Part shown: piece after piece, positions 61,918 to 64,000 of the stretch
Position numbering within the stretch: the stretch's first letter is position 1
How the letters are laid out: each line of letters begins with the position of its first letter
Assembly (NCBI RefSeq): GCF_003732665.1
Contig: NZ_MOBP01000006.1
Coordinates: 248,001-312,000 of the forward strand
DNA: 64,000 nt
Direction: 5' to 3'
Origin: Pseudomonas frederiksbergensis
Lineage (GTDB): Bacteria; Pseudomonadota; Gammaproteobacteria; Pseudomonadales; Pseudomonadaceae
Made by a program: the position numbers and the translations under genes
The notes under the pieces: model-generated
Seen by the model: the letters and a program-made list of their open reading frames with translations, nothing else
What the model was told of the DNA's origin: nothing
Databases searched by the model: none

Positions 61918-63408
61918 TCAGACCATCATCAACAGCACGGCGACGAAAATGCTGCCGGCGGAGAAGGTCATGGTCCGAGACGACCAGGTGTTGAACCAAC
62001 GTTGAAAGCTGGCGAGATCACGGGTCAATTTGGTGTCCTGGCGAGTCCAGGATTGTTGGTCGAGGCGGAAGAACACGTAGATCTTCACCAGCGCGCCGAC
62101 GATCTGGTTGTAATAGAGAATCATCGGGTAGGCCGGGCCGATCCGGTGACCGGAGCACGACAGCAGCAAGGTCAGGATCAGGCGGGTGAGGCCGATCCAC
62201 AGCAGGTACGCGAGGATGAACGCGGCGCCGTACTTGAAGCTGGCGATGATCGCCACGGTCAGGCCGAGCAGGGACGTCCACATCGACACACGCTGGTCGA
62301 ACAGCACCACCGAGGTGAACAGGCCGAGGCGTTTCATCCCCAGGCCCAGGGCACGGGAGTTCTGGCGCAGGTTGTTGCCGTACCAGCGGAACATCAGTTT
62401 GCGGCTGGCCTTGATGAAGCTTTTTTCCGGCGGGTGTTCCACGGTGTGGATCGCCGCGTCGGGAACGTAGAAGGTGTCGTAGCCCAGGCGCATCAGGCTG
62501 AACCAGCTCGACTTGTCGTCCCCGGTGAGGAACTTGAAGCGGCCCAGGCGCCAGTGTTGCAGCGAGTCGCTTTCGACGTCGGCGATGAAGTCCGGGTCGG
62601 TCACGACCGTGGCGCGGAACACTGACATCCGCCCGGTCATGGTCAGCACGCGCTTGGACAGGGCCATGGAGCACATGTTGATGTGGCGTTGGGCGAAGCG
62701 CAGTTTGTGCCACTCGGCCATGACGTAGCCGCCGCGTACTTCGCAGAACTCGTTGGTGGTCAGGCCGCCGACATTGCCGAACAGCTGGAACCACGGCACG
62801 GTCTTGAGCACGACGCCTGGCGCCAGCACGGTGTCGCCATCGATCACTGCAACCACGGCGCGGTCGTCCGGCAAGTGGCGGGAGATGGCGCGGAAACCGT
62901 AGGCCAGGCCGTCGCGTTTGCCGGTGCCGGGAATGCGCACGAAGTCGAGCTTGACCCGGTCCGGCGGATTCATCCGGGACCAGAGGCTCTTGACCAGCTT
63001 CTCATCGGACATTTCCACGATGGAGCAGACCATGGTGGTCGGCAGGCCGCAGTCGATCGCTTCGCGAATCACCGAGGCGTACACCTGTGCGGTGGTCAGC
63101 GCGTCGATACGGAAGCTGGTGACCATCAGGTACACGTGTGACGGGTCTGCCGCTTTGCCCAGCTTGCGCACTTTGCGCCGCAGGTGCGGGTAGACCACGT
63201 ACAGGAACAGCATGCCGCGCAGAAAGTGCGTGGCACCCATCGAGTAACGCCAGATCCCGATGAAACCGATCAGGAAAATGAAGTCCTTCGACTCGGAGTC
63301 GAACGTGGACGAAGGCAACGCCATGGCGATGCCCATCAATAAACTTAGGTAAAACAGCCAACCGGCGGCCTGAAGTAGGCCGTGCTTTAGCCTGTGCATA
63401 ATCTGCAT
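61918..63408 (-). CDS. alg8: Alginate polymerase Alg8 (family 2 glycosyltransferase)
   Basis: 496 residues. Inner-membrane synthase that joins mannuronate from GDP-mannuronate. Membrane helices at both ends, cytoplasmic GT-A domain with DGD ([13 protein letters not shown]), catalytic-base region TGDDKSSW and [10 protein letters not shown] in the place of the QxxRW motif. ATG at 63408 or ATG 63399 (MHRLKHGLL, the usual family start); both follow GAGACGGA. The gap to algD contains an inverted repeat. Confidence 0.96.
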   Translation of the reverse strand: MQIMHRLKHGLLQAAGWLFYLSLLMGIAMALPSSTFDSESKDFIFLIGFIGIWRYSMGATHFLRGMLFLYVVYPHLRRKVRKLGKAADPSHVYLMVTSFRIDALTTAQVYASVIREAIDCGLPTTMVCSIVEMSDEKLVKSLWSRMNPPDRVKLDFVRIPGTGKRDGLAYGFRAISRHLPDDRAVVAVIDGDTVLAPGVVLKTVPWFQLFGNVGGLTTNEFCEVRGGYVMAEWHKLRFAQRHINMCSMALSKRVLTMTGRMSVFRATVVTDPDFIADVESDSLQHWRLGRFKFLTGDDKSSWFSLMRLGYDTFYVPDAAIHTVEHPPEKSFIKASRKLMFRWYGNNLRQNSRALGLGMKRLGLFTSVVLFDQRVSMWTSLLGLTVAIIASFKYGAAFILAYLLWIGLTRLILTLLLSCSGHRIGPAYPMILYYNQIVGALVKIYVFFRLDQQSWTRQDTKLTRDLASFQRWFNTWSSRTMTFSAGSIFVAVLLMMV

Positions 63409-63492
63409 CCGTCTCTATCTCGGGCGAGCCTGTTGGGTGGCCCGATGGGGTTAAGGCAGGCTTACAAAAACTGTAATGTCGCCGGTGAACCC

Positions 63493-63588
63493 GTAGGAGC
63501 TGCCGAAGGCTGCGATCTTTTGAGCGTTCGCTCGGGACTCAAATGGCCCTGGAAAGATCGCAGCCTCGTTTCTCTCGGCAGCTCCTAC
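63493..63588. repeat. REP-type inverted pair between algD and alg8
   Basis: Arms GTAGGAGCTGCCGAAGGCTG...ATCTTT and AAAGATCGCAGCC...GGCAGCTCCTAC; the right arm carries a small insertion (TCGTTTCT). Begins 8 bases after the algD stop, inside the operon. Confidence 0.87.
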
Positions 63589-63595
63589 AGACGTG

Positions 63596-64000
63596 TTACC
63601 AGCAGATGCCTTCGGTGCGGCCGCTTACGCTGGTGGCTTGAGACATGAAGCCGACCAGGTCGATCACTTGCTTGCCGTGTGGAGCCTGTTCCGCCAGGGC
63701 GCGGAATTTCTCGTCACGGTTGCCGAGGATGATCACGTCGGAGTTGTTGATCACGTCGTCGAAGTCGGAGTTGAGCAAGGACGAGAGGTGGGGGATCTTC
63801 GACTCGATGTACTCCTTGTTCGCGCCGTGGACACGGGCGTACTCGACGTTGCTGTCGTAGATGCTCAGGTCGTAGCCCTTGCCGATCAGCATTTCCGCCA
63901 GATCTACCAACGGGCTTTCGCGCAGGTCATCGGTGCCAGCCTTGAAACTCAGGCCGAGCAGGGCGACTTTGCGTTTGTCGTGGCTGGAAACGATGTCGAA
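63596..64000 (-). CDS. algD: GDP-mannose 6-dehydrogenase, C-terminal part (5' end outside window)
   Basis: 134 C-terminal residues are visible, the frame is open to the window edge. UDP-glucose/GDP-mannose dehydrogenase C-terminal domain: RKVALLGLSFKAGTDDLRES and PLVDLAEMLIGKGYDLSIYD, family hallmark of AlgD. Oxidises GDP-mannose to GDP-mannuronate, the committed step of alginate synthesis, and is the first gene of the operon; its promoter is not in the window. Confidence 0.95.
   Translation of the reverse strand, partial: FDIVSSHDKRKVALLGLSFKAGTDDLRESPLVDLAEMLIGKGYDLSIYDSNVEYARVHGANKEYIESKIPHLSSLLNSDFDDVINNSDVIILGNRDEKFRALAEQAPHGKQVIDLVGFMSQATSVSGRTEGICW

Noticed and set aside
60571..62625. 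684-codon open frame on the plus strand opposite alg8/alg44/algK
   Set aside because: It is antisense to three well-recognised alginate genes, starts in a REPIN and has no family-like sequence; long antisense frames are common in high-GC Pseudomonas genes.

Overview
The window is about 64 kb of chromosome from a Pseudomonas of the P. fluorescens group. This rests on the gene content (homogentisate cluster, FecIRA, PsiE/DUF3509 pair, complete alginate operon), high-GC codon use, and many REP/REPIN palindromes ending in GTGGGAGCGGGCTTGCTCGCGA-like arms, the type common in that group. No rRNA, tRNA, CRISPR array, transposase or integrase was seen.

Layout. 1-0.8 kb: the 3' end of a large toxin-like gene. 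0.9-6.6 kb: homogentisate catabolism (hmgR divergent from hmgA-fahA-maiA-MFS transporter). 6.7-14.4 kb: housekeeping genes (SirB1-like protein, an amino-acid dehydrogenase homologue that has lost its catalytic lysine, SOS gene yebG with a LexA box, psiE, a DUF3509 gene, an Ig-like hypothetical, sdaA with a divergent LysR regulator, an HPF-type ribosome factor). 14.5-16.2 kb: an exported amidase. 16.4-26.9 kb: an iron-uptake island of two cell-surface-signalling systems placed back to back. fecI-fecR-fecA runs leftward; a translationally coupled operon (DUF3649, PepSY reductase-like protein, DUF3325, ECF sigma, FecR-like anti-sigma) followed by a siderophore receptor runs rightward. A Fur box lies in the shared divergent region. 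27-32 kb: AraC regulator/EamA exporter pair, DUF2165 protein, 2-ketoaldonate reductase, two small accessory genes and a strongly structured non-coding block. 32-38.2 kb: LysR regulator and an OMF-FUSC-DUF1656-HlyD efflux operon (Aae type). 38.2-45.2 kb: a delta-60-repeat gene broken by an in-frame TGA, an NTF2-like protein with an MFS pump and divergent LysR, a Sel1-like lipoprotein, an SDR and a membrane protein. 45.3-48.1 kb: an RHS/TccC-type toxin gene with an unrecognised C-terminal domain. 48.2-64 kb: the alginate operon on the minus strand, algA-F-J-I-L-X-G-E-K-44-8 and the 3' part of algD (transcription order algD to algA).

How the parts work together. The hmg enzymes convert homogentisate to fumarate and acetoacetate. 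The two receptor systems sense and import ferric chelates, with a probable inner-membrane reductase made beside one of them. AlgD/AlgA make GDP-mannuronate, Alg8/44 polymerise it under c-di-GMP control, AlgG/X/F/I/J epimerise and acetylate, AlgL/K/E clear and export. Mobile palindromes have reshaped several genes. The clearest case is an exactly 90-bp REPIN lying in frame in the 5' end of algK; another REPIN supplies the last codons of the MFS gene.
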